This document shows positions 43,477 through 49,740 of a stretch of 49,740 bases of DNA, one piece after another. The DNA lies in assembly GCA_028282925.1 (NCBI GenBank), contig JANQGV010000235.1, forward strand, positions 1-49,740, given 5' to 3'. Source of the stretch: Thermodesulfobacteriota bacterium. GTDB lineage: Bacteria > Desulfobacterota > WTBG01 > CAIYCZ01 > CAIRTM01. Every line of letters begins with the position of its first letter. Within the stretch, counting starts at the first letter, position 1. Under the pieces are notes generated by a model. It worked only from the letters and a program-made list of their open reading frames with translations. It was not told where the DNA came from and did no database searches. Position numbers and translations under genes: made by a program.

Positions 43477-45425
43477 AAGGTGCCCTCACTTGTGTTGGGT
43501 GTTTCATGGATGTCCAGTGAACATTTTACAATGGTGCCGTTGCCCGGTTTGCTTTGTATGTCCAGTTCGGCGCCGATCATTCCGGCGCGGTAGCGCATGA
43601 TCTGAAGGCCCATGCCCATGGAATCGCTTTTTTCGCAAAAGCCGGTTCCCTCGTCGGCAACCCAGAGCGTTACATGGCTGTCGTCCGCATGGAGTTTTAT
43701 CTTAATACGTTCGGCTTCTCCGTGCTTCACGGCATTGTTGACCGCCTCCTGTGCGATACGGTACAGGTTTGTTGCAACGATATTGTTGTGAACATAGATG
43801 GTTTCATTGCAGTAGAAGGTGCAGGCAATGTTGAACATGTTTTCAACCTGGCTGCAGAGCTTCTGCAGGGCTGTCATGAGTCCTTCTGCCTCAAGCGCCA
43901 CCGGAGACAGGGCGCGGGCAAGATTGCTGGCCTGCTCCAGGGCGTTGTTGACCATGTTTTCTATCCGGCCCGCATCACGGGCTTCCTCAAGGCCTTTTTC
44001 AGCGAGTGTCTGCTCGAGCACGCTGCTCTTGAAAGCGATACCGGTCAGCAACTGGCCCAGGCCGTCATGGATGTCCTGTCCGATGCGCCGTTGCTCACGG
44101 CCGCTGATCTCAAGGATCTCTTTTTCGAGGCGCTTGCGCTCGGTGATGTCTTCAATGATGGCCATTACGGCATAGATCGCACCCTTTTCATTCGTTAATG
44201 GCGCCGATGAAACACTGAAGTTTACCGTGGTCCCGTCGGCTTTCTTCCAGCGCATTTCAACACCGGCAACAGTTTTACCCTGGAGAACAAGATCGCGCAG
44301 CTTCCGTGATTCAGTCGATTTGTTGTTATTGTTAAAGGGTACGTTTACGATTTCTTTTTTGGTCATACCGAAGATCCGTTCAAGGGCAGGGTTCCACAGT
44401 GAAACGGTTCCATCGGTGTTGATGACAATAATTCCCAGAGGAGACGCTTCGATGAGGGCAAGGAGGGCCTGGCCGGTGGCCCGCAGTTCGTCCTCCGTAT
44501 TCTTTCGTTTCGTGCTGTCGCGCACAATGCCCAGAGAACCTATGCGCTGATTCTCTTTGTTGAACAGGAAGACAACATTTTGCTCGGTAGGCAACAGCAG
44601 GCGGTCTTTCCTGATCAGAAATGCGTCCCAGTTGACGACATTGCCGTTTTCAAACAGTTGACGGCTGCGTTCATCCGTAGCGGTAAAATATTCAGGTGTT
44701 ATGCCGACGGATTTGCCGGTGGTGCACTCATAGGTGTCGCACTCCCTGACAAAAAAGCTTTGAACATGCAGGCCCAGGGCTTCCCTCTCATCATATCCGA
44801 CCATCCGCAAAAAAGACTTATTGGCCATAGTTACATGGCCTTCGCCGTCGGTTACCACGATGCCGTCAAGAGAACTGCCGATGATATTGTCGAGATAATC
44901 CCTGGTTTCCTCAAGCTTTTGGGTATTTCTCTTTTCAGCGGTTATATCCTTGATAAGAACAAAGTGCCCGGTGACCTGCCCGGCTTGTACTGTGAGGGAG
45001 TATGTGGCTTGTATGAAGCGACGGGTGCCGTCCTTGCGGAGAATCCAGCACTGGATGTCCGAAGGGGACGTGCCGGCAATCCTTGTCTTTTCTATTATTG
45101 CGCTGATTCGTGCCCGCTCTTCAGGTGCGGCAAGGTCGCTGCCGCTGAGATGTTCCAGTTCGTTGCGGGGGTATCCGAATATGTCGCAGGCACGGTCATT
45201 CACATAGACGCTTTGACCATGCTCGAATATGATCAACCCGTCGGGGATATTGTCGATAACTCCCCGATATCTTTTTTCGAGAACCTGAATTTCCTGTTGT
45301 GCAGCTTTGTACTTTGCAGCAAGAGATTCCAGCTCGGATACCTTGCGGCGGAGTGTCTGCATTTCTTCTGCCGATTCATTACCCGTCTGAGCGGCCTCGG
45401 TAGTTATTACTAATGGTGTGGCCAT
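43473..45425 (-). CDS. Three-PAS sensor histidine kinase, NarX/HisKA_3 type
   Basis: A 650-aa cytoplasmic kinase. After a coiled coil come three PAS domains (about 50-165, 175-300, 310-420; PAC-like VLIKDITAEKRN, GIVRDSTKRKN, IIEDITERKRL). The HisKA_3 dimerisation helix is EQRRIGQDIHDGLGQLL with His453, and the HATPase_c region holds RIAQEAVNNAVKHG and VADEGTGFCE. It phosphorylates the response regulator encoded next, whose start overlaps its stop. No membrane segment. The ribosome site before 45425 is weak; ATG 45362 is an in-frame alternative that would remove only the first 21 residues. Confidence 0.93.
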   Translation of the reverse strand: MATPLVITTEAAQTGNESAEEMQTLRRKVSELESLAAKYKAAQQEIQVLEKRYRGVIDNIPDGLIIFEHGQSVYVNDRACDIFGYPRNELEHLSGSDLAAPEERARISAIIEKTRIAGTSPSDIQCWILRKDGTRRFIQATYSLTVQAGQVTGHFVLIKDITAEKRNTQKLEETRDYLDNIIGSSLDGIVVTDGEGHVTMANKSFLRMVGYDEREALGLHVQSFFVRECDTYECTTGKSVGITPEYFTATDERSRQLFENGNVVNWDAFLIRKDRLLLPTEQNVVFLFNKENQRIGSLGIVRDSTKRKNTEDELRATGQALLALIEASPLGIIVINTDGTVSLWNPALERIFGMTKKEIVNVPFNNNNKSTESRKLRDLVLQGKTVAGVEMRWKKADGTTVNFSVSSAPLTNEKGAIYAVMAIIEDITERKRLEKEILEISGREQRRIGQDIHDGLGQLLTGIAFKSSVLEQTLAEKGLEEARDAGRIENMVNNALEQASNLARALSPVALEAEGLMTALQKLCSQVENMFNIACTFYCNETIYVHNNIVATNLYRIAQEAVNNAVKHGEAERIKIKLHADDSHVTLWVADEGTGFCEKSDSMGMGLQIMRYRAGMIGAELDIQSKPGNGTIVKCSLDIHETPNTSEGTL

Positions 45426-45759
45426 TGCGTATACCGTAGTAATTACGTCCGCGTTCTCTATTGTGCCCCTTACGGGGTGTTTATTGATCTGGAAAATGTA
45501 GAATACTGCATTGAGGGTTCTGCTTGCTGCTTACGGAGACAGTATACACCAACAGGAACAATTCAGCAAGAATGGATCGAGGGTATTATCGATGAAAAGG
45601 TGGGACAACGGTCAGTAGCGCTCAGGATCTCCAGTCTCTACTGGTTCATGATGCAATGAGTAGAAACACGTATTAGTTCGTCGGAATAAAAAGCGCGCCA
45701 TATGTAAGGGCATGGCGCGCAAAACTACATGATGAGGTTTGTGAATGGATTGCAGGTCA
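45426..45759. other. 334-bp region between the two-component genes and the HD-GYP/HDOD gene
   Basis: Holds the promoter area of the kinase gene (AT-rich with palindrome-like GGTATAC near 45430) and the terminator at 45693-45728 of the HD-GYP/HDOD gene. No gene is supported; a 60-codon plus-strand frame at 45477 has no ribosome site and no family likeness. Confidence 0.5.
45693..45728 (-). terminator. Rho-independent terminator of the HD-GYP/HDOD gene
   Basis: GCGCGCCAT (45693-45701) and its complement ATGGCGCGC (45712-45720) form a perfect 9-bp stem. Read on the minus strand the stem is followed by TTTTTATT, about 40 bp past the stop of the HD-GYP/HDOD gene. Confidence 0.85.
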
Positions 45760-47253
45760 TTAGAAAATATGGGCCGATTCCTGCATGATTTTTTTGATTT
45801 CTTCGCAGATTTCATCCAGCGTTTCGGATTCAATGGAGAGTAACTGGGTCGATTTGAGCTCGGTCAGGACGATCTCTTCCTCTTGTTCTTCCTCTTTGGT
45901 TTTTTCGGGTGCATATCCTATTGTTCTCGAAAGGTTGCTGGCAAGGTTGACAACCAGGATGGCCTCCTGGGTTGCTTCGTAGAACTCTTTGTCGTCATGC
46001 ATTTTGGCGACACGCGAAAATTCCCCGGGGAACTTCCAGCGCTGCAGCAACGCACTGCCGAAATCGGTGTGGGCATCCTGGATGCTGGTAAGGAGTTCGT
46101 CGATGTTCAGCTTATCGGCTTCCTTGGCAATTACATCGATTGCTTTGAGCAGCAGGACTTTGCCGATGTCGTGGGAAAGCCCCATGAGAAAATACTTTTC
46201 TTCATCTTCATAGGACAAATGCTTGGCTATGGATTTGGCGGCATAGGCACTTGCCAGTGAATGCAGCCACAGCTTGCGCATGAGCTCCATGAATGTTTCG
46301 TTTTCGGTCTGGTACAGGTTTTTGTTGGCGATGGCATTGACAATACTCTGGGTTTGCTTTAATCCCAGGCGGGGAACAGCCTGGCGGACGGTTTGGATTT
46401 TGTCCGCACCGCGGTACATCGGTGAATTTGCGGTTGTTATGAGCCTGAGTGAAATGACCGCATCCCGCTCAATCAGTTTGGCAATGTCGTCGGCGGTGGA
46501 GGTGGGATTGCGGATTGACCGCTGGATATCATTGATGACCTTCGGGAGTACCGGCAGGTTGATCTGGTCTTTTTTGAATTTTTCGATAATTTTGTTGATG
46601 ATATCCCGCACGCTCTCCTTTTCCTTCATGGCCGAAGACTGTTTGGTAGCGGCCTCAGATGCAACCGAAAGGCGCATATACTCAACAAATTTTTTTGCCA
46701 GGGTTTCGTCGAAATGCTTGCCCGCGCATTTTTCTATTTCACGCAACGCTTCGTCCATGCTGCTGGCTGCACAATAGGGACGACCGCTTACCATGGCATC
46801 ATAACTGTCGACGATGGTAAGCAGGCGGGCGCCGAGGGGGATGTCGTTTCCTTTCAAACCGTCGGGGTAGCCCGAGCCGTCGACCCGTTCATGGTGGTGT
46901 TTGACAACCGGAAGAATTCCCTTCAGAAAGCTGAGATTCGAGAGGATTTTTTCGGCAATCTCCGGGTGCATTTTGACCATGGCCATTTCACCCTCAGAAA
47001 GGTCGGCCTCTTTTTTCTGGATGATTTCCTGGGGTATATGGAACATGCCGATATCATGAAGCAGGCCTGCAAGATAGACCTGGTCGATCTCTTTTTTCGG
47101 GAGCTTCAGGTGTCTGGCGAAGCCGATACAGTTTTTCGCTATGCGTTCAGAATTACTTCGGATAGAGACATCGCAGGATTCGATTACGGCCAGGAGGGCA
47201 TTGACCATTTCCTTGAAATAAGCACCGAGACCTTTTCCGGAAGCTGGGGGCAT
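45760..47253 (-). CDS. HD-GYP/HDOD signalling protein
   Basis: A 497-aa protein fusing an HD-GYP phosphodiesterase (about 20-190) to an HDOD domain (about 225-430). HD-GYP: LLHDIGMFHIP, HHHERVDGSGYPDGLKG and GARLLTIVDSYDAM, with the HD metal residues and the GYP tripeptide present, so it should cleave c-di-GMP. HDOD: INLPVLPKVINDIQ, ANSPMYRGADKIQTVRQAVPRLG and GLSHDIGKVLL. HDOD domains in regulators act as binding or scaffold modules. The linker and an acidic C-terminus (KTKEEEQEEEI) are coiled coil-like. CGGAGA lies 7 nt before the start. Single gene with its own terminator. Two predicted hydrolytic domains in one chain suggests c-di-GMP-controlled HDOD output. Confidence 0.9.
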   Translation of the reverse strand: MPPASGKGLGAYFKEMVNALLAVIESCDVSIRSNSERIAKNCIGFARHLKLPKKEIDQVYLAGLLHDIGMFHIPQEIIQKKEADLSEGEMAMVKMHPEIAEKILSNLSFLKGILPVVKHHHERVDGSGYPDGLKGNDIPLGARLLTIVDSYDAMVSGRPYCAASSMDEALREIEKCAGKHFDETLAKKFVEYMRLSVASEAATKQSSAMKEKESVRDIINKIIEKFKKDQINLPVLPKVINDIQRSIRNPTSTADDIAKLIERDAVISLRLITTANSPMYRGADKIQTVRQAVPRLGLKQTQSIVNAIANKNLYQTENETFMELMRKLWLHSLASAYAAKSIAKHLSYEDEEKYFLMGLSHDIGKVLLLKAIDVIAKEADKLNIDELLTSIQDAHTDFGSALLQRWKFPGEFSRVAKMHDDKEFYEATQEAILVVNLASNLSRTIGYAPEKTKEEEQEEEIVLTELKSTQLLSIESETLDEICEEIKKIMQESAHIF

Positions 47254-47616
47254 TTCTTTTCTCCGTGTCGTCGATCAGAATGTTTTGTACTTATAGTAAT
47301 TAGATATGTATACCATGTGAATATATATCAGGGAAGTGTTAAAATGCAATGTAAATAAAGAAAATTATTATTACAATTTGCCAAAGCATACTTGTGTTTT
47401 TTTGATAAAAACGTTATATTTTTTGTAATAAGCATATGTTACCAGCCCGGATTAGAACACGTTGAGGAAGAAACGGGCCTTTGATGCGGATCCTTTGCTG
47501 AAAACGTATGAAGGCCCCTTGGTCCAGTGTTCCGTACTACCGGCGGGAGGCATATGCCGACCGTTCCCGGGGGCGTACCCTCTAAAAAAGAAAGCGGTTC
47601 GTAAAAGCCTTTTATC
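47254..47616. other. 363-bp divergent intergenic region
   Basis: Carries AT-rich sequence at 47380-47440 (TTTTTTTGATAAAAACG, TATATTTTTTG), probably promoters for the two divergent genes. A mini-ORF at 47554-47604 precedes the HD gene. The HD gene itself has no clear ribosome site. Confidence 0.45.
47554..47604 (+). CDS. Possible 16-codon leader ORF before the HD gene
   Basis: ATG at 47554 with GGGAGG directly upstream, 16 codons (MPTVPGGVPSKKESGS), stop at 47602-47604, 12 bp before the HD gene's start. Better start signals than the HD gene. It may be a translational-coupling leader or simply chance. Confidence 0.25.
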   Translation: MPTVPGGVPSKKESGS

Positions 47617-48552
47617 ATGGGACACCATAAAAAACTCTATGATCTTTTACCGATGCGGGACCCACAAGCGGTGCTCAGCGAAGCCCTGCACCTGTATGGC
47701 ACCCTGTATCATCCCTGCGACGGTGACGCCCTGGAAAAGGTTTACGCATACGCTGCATCACTGTACGCCGGAGAGGTGCCGGGGTACCGGGCCTGTAATA
47801 CCCGTTATCACGATTTTCAACATATCAGTGAAACGTTCCTGGCCATGACACGCCTGATTCACGGCGCCGTTGTCGGGGGCCACTGTTTTCCCCAACGGAA
47901 AGCATATTCCGGACTGATAGCGGCACTGTTTCACGATGCGGGCTATGTTCAAGAAGCACAGGACACCCAGGGGACCGGCGCGAAATACACAATGACACAT
48001 GTGCAGCGAAGCATGGATTTTGTGCGGCAGCATGCCGTGCAGTTTGAGTTGAGAGATATTGACGTTACCGATTGCTGTCATATGATTCAGTGCACGGACC
48101 TGGGCGCTGATTTCACAAAACTGGAATTTTCCTCGCCGGATGTCGTCCGGCTTGGAAAACTGTTGGGTACGGCCGATATTATGGCCCAGGTAGCCGACCG
48201 CACACACCTTGAAAAACTGACCTATCTCTACCAGGAACTGCGCGAGGCGAACATAGATGTTTATGCCAGCAGGGCGGAACTGATTCGAAAAACCATGGTT
48301 TTTTATAAGCTCATTGATTCGCGGTTTGCTGAAAAGCTTGATCGGAGCAATCGCTTCATGCGGAATCATTTTAATGAGCGCTGGCAGATCGACAGCGATC
48401 TGTATATGGTTGCACTGGAAAATGAGAGACGGTATCTGGAAAGTATTATTTTGCTCCCGGACGGTGAAATGTTCGATCGTTTGCGAAGGGGTGGCATTAT
48501 GGAACCCTGCGCCGGGCCGGAGGACAAAGATAATCAAAAACCGGCCTGCTGA
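47617..48552 (+). CDS. HD-domain protein (phosphohydrolase family)
   Basis: A 311-aa protein with an HD metal-binding fold: NTRYHDFQHISET (His65-Asp66, His69) and the second site LFHDAGYVQ (His106-Asp107), then later helices with MIQCTDLGADF and GTADIMAQVADRTHLE. The pattern is that of HD phosphohydrolases/phosphodiesterases, though it lacks a GYP motif. Substrate unknown; it could act on nucleotides or a phosphorylated small molecule. There is no signal peptide. The chosen ATG at 47617 lacks a ribosome site; the next Met (47653) is no better. The gene next downstream is an O-methyltransferase 119 bp away. Confidence 0.8.
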   Translation: MGHHKKLYDLLPMRDPQAVLSEALHLYGTLYHPCDGDALEKVYAYAASLYAGEVPGYRACNTRYHDFQHISETFLAMTRLIHGAVVGGHCFPQRKAYSGLIAALFHDAGYVQEAQDTQGTGAKYTMTHVQRSMDFVRQHAVQFELRDIDVTDCCHMIQCTDLGADFTKLEFSSPDVVRLGKLLGTADIMAQVADRTHLEKLTYLYQELREANIDVYASRAELIRKTMVFYKLIDSRFAEKLDRSNRFMRNHFNERWQIDSDLYMVALENERRYLESIILLPDGEMFDRLRRGGIMEPCAGPEDKDNQKPAC

Positions 48553-48671
48553 TATGTAGTCCCGCCTTTATCACCGGAGGTCCTTTTTTTACTCTGCATT
48601 GTCTCCCCTGGTTTTTCTACAGACTCCTCGACGGCAGGGCGGCACGCAGGGGCCTTGTAAAGGGAAAACAT

Positions 48672-49289
48672 ATGTCGACTATGGTATCTGATCCCCGGGA
48701 CTACTTCAGCCGGTTCATACCGGAGCGGGATGCTCTGCTTCGCGCAATGGAAACGGAAGCGCAACGCGAACAAATCCCCATCATCGGCCCGGTGGTGGGG
48801 CAGTTGCTCTATATTCTCGCCCGGAGTGCCGGAGCCCGCAGGGTCCTTGAACTCGGCACCGCCAGGGGATATTCGGCCCTGTGGCTTGCCCGGGCATGCA
48901 GTGAAAACAACGGCAGGCTGGTGACGATAGAGGGCAATCCGGCGCATGTGGAAAAAGCCCGGGCCAATGTGCACAGAGCCGGTTTTCAACATTGCGTTGA
49001 ATGTATTACGGGCGATGCTTTTGAAGAAATGTCGGCCATGCCTGATGGGTCTTTTGATTTTGTTTTTGTGGATATCGATAAGGTACATTACCCGCGCATT
49101 CCGGAACCCTGCGCCGGGCTTCTCGCAGGCGGAGGTATGCTGGTTGTGGACAATATCGGCTTTTCCGAAGCCGATTCATTAAACCGTTCAATTGCAGCAG
49201 ACAAGAGGTTCAGCAGCGTACTGGTGTACTCATTGCTGCCGGGACATGCTCCCGAGCATGATGGGCTGTGCCTGGCTCTGCGCTCATGA
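48672..49289 (+). CDS. O-methyltransferase, class I SAM (COMT/CCoAOMT-like)
   Basis: A 205-aa methyltransferase. Motif I VLELGTARGYSALWLARA (about 57-74), motif II GRLVTIEGNPAHVEKARAN, FVFVDIDKVHYPRI with the metal Asp, and GGMLVVDNIGF (metal Asp-Asn) match bacterial divalent-cation-dependent O-methyltransferases. They methylate catechol-like or other hydroxyl groups; the natural substrate of bacterial members is mostly unknown. AAGGGA lies 6 nt before the start. It is 39 bp upstream of the cupin gene and may be co-transcribed with it. Confidence 0.88.
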   Translation: MSTMVSDPRDYFSRFIPERDALLRAMETEAQREQIPIIGPVVGQLLYILARSAGARRVLELGTARGYSALWLARACSENNGRLVTIEGNPAHVEKARANVHRAGFQHCVECITGDAFEEMSAMPDGSFDFVFVDIDKVHYPRIPEPCAGLLAGGGMLVVDNIGFSEADSLNRSIAADKRFSSVLVYSLLPGHAPEHDGLCLALRS

Positions 49290-49328
49290 ACGGCATACGC
49301 CGTAACAGGTGATCAAGAGGAGTTGCCG

Positions 49329-49604
49329 ATGAACATACAGATTGAACAACCGGATGCAGAACGTCTTGAATCGCTGCAGGTTACCGGATGGCCGACACTG
49401 GAAAAAGAGATTTGCCGGATCGACTGGATTTTCGACCAGACTGAGCAGTCATATTTTTTACAAGGGCGGGTTATTGTGGAGACCGAGGACGGCCGGAGGG
49501 TGGAAGTAAAGAAAGGTGATTTGGCCGTGTTTCCCAAGGGGTTGAAATGTACCTGGCATATCATGGAGCCGATGCGGAAGCACTTCAACCTCTTGGGCGA
49601 CTAG
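49329..49604 (+). CDS. Small cupin-domain protein
   Basis: A 91-aa single-domain cupin, similar to the DUF861/EutQ-like type: YFLQGRVIVETEDGRRVEVKKGDLAVFPKGLKCTWHI in pieces fits the two cupin motifs, with Gly-Asp-Leu and Phe-Pro-Lys-Gly. Metal-binding histidines are few (one in motif 2), so a binding role is as likely as an enzyme. GAGGAG lies 6 nt before the ATG at 49329; an ORF start two codons earlier is less likely. Follows the O-methyltransferase on the same strand. Confidence 0.85.
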   Translation: MNIQIEQPDAERLESLQVTGWPTLEKEICRIDWIFDQTEQSYFLQGRVIVETEDGRRVEVKKGDLAVFPKGLKCTWHIMEPMRKHFNLLGD

Positions 49605-49643
49605 TCCCAAATTAAGCGAAGAATTCTGCTGCGGCTGCCGTAA

Positions 49644-49740
49644 TGCCCGAATCTACAGGCTGTACTCCCTGCAGCCTCATCAACGTACAGATGAGTACGC
49701 CTCTTCGGCTTTCGGTCCGTGCAGCCTGAATCTCCGGGCA
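49644..49740. repeat. Related palindromic element at the right window edge (copy E)
   Basis: Ends TGCCCG...ACAGGCTG and the complement of TGCCCGGAGATTCAGGCTG, core GTACAGATGAGTACGCCTC. The window stops exactly at the terminal repeat. Its termini differ from copies A-D but the TGAGTACGCCTC core is shared, so it is a variant of the same kind of element. Confidence 0.6.

Noticed and set aside
1-49740. CRISPR arrays, tRNA or rRNA genes, transposases, prophage clusters
   Set aside because: No regularly spaced direct repeats, no cloverleaf with CCA end, no rRNA segments and no transposase or capsid motifs were seen. The tail-tube homologue is isolated, so a prophage is not supported.

Overview
The window reads as chromosomal DNA of a Gram-negative, sensory-rich, probably anaerobic bacterium. 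The best fit is a member of the former Deltaproteobacteria (Desulfobacterota or relatives). This is inference from gene content: multi-PAS kinases and PAS-LuxR proteins, c-type haem sensor and oxidoreductase domains, a GlcDEF-like FAD/Fe-S set, sigma54 control, and short palindromic intergenic repeats with a GCGTTGCGCTCACC...GAGTACGCCTC core of a kind I associate with that group. No rRNA, tRNA, CRISPR array, transposase or integrase was seen. The left edge is a perfect 97-bp inverted repeat folded back inside hemA, which looks like an assembly or amplification artefact. The right edge ends exactly at the end of a repeat element.

Layout. 1-6150: truncated hemA, an unknown gene, and two tandem PAS proteins ending in LuxR-type HTH domains without any kinase domain. 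6381-10058: a haem-motif PNPOx-like exported protein and an inactive/active pair of M16 peptidases. 10191-13328: a five-PAS hybrid histidine kinase. 13548-17994: a three-gene operon of two FAD oxidases flanking a GlcF-like Fe-S protein. 18494-25454: a lone response regulator, an SGNH hydrolase, a hybrid kinase with a haem-binding DUF3365 sensor, and a Cache chemoreceptor. 25636-29074: a GT92-like glycosyltransferase, a lipoprotein, Hsp20, and a TPR-methyltransferase. 29098-33569: a GAF-AAA-Fis sigma54 activator divergent from an exported T4 gp19-like tail-tube homologue that has a clear -24/-12 promoter, then a PilZ protein and a CheW-TM-LysM fusion. 33825-41064: an ICMT-like methyltransferase, then a co-directional run of SagB-type nitroreductase, two-helix haem-b-like membrane protein, PfkB kinase, NUDIX hydrolase, MshEN-like adenylate cyclase, NodB-like lipoprotein and TPR/LysM protein. 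41335-49604: a SpmA/SpmB-like membrane protein, a NarX/NarL-like two-component pair, an HD-GYP/HDOD protein, an HD hydrolase, an O-methyltransferase and a cupin.

How it fits together. Signal input dominates: I count about 17 PAS domains, two haem CxxCH modules, GAF and Cache sensors. Second-messenger parts recur: HD-GYP phosphodiesterase, PilZ receptor, and a cyclase whose N-terminus resembles the c-di-GMP-binding MshEN domain. Cell-envelope attachment also recurs (three LysM or LysM-like proteins, several lipoproteins). The most unusual parts are the sigma54-controlled exported tail-tube homologue with no visible sheath or baseplate genes, the CheW domain tethered through the membrane to a peptidoglycan-binding LysM, and the likely c-di-GMP-to-cAMP cyclase. 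At least six dispersed palindromic elements sit between genes; two of them carry the same inserted multi-hairpin module.
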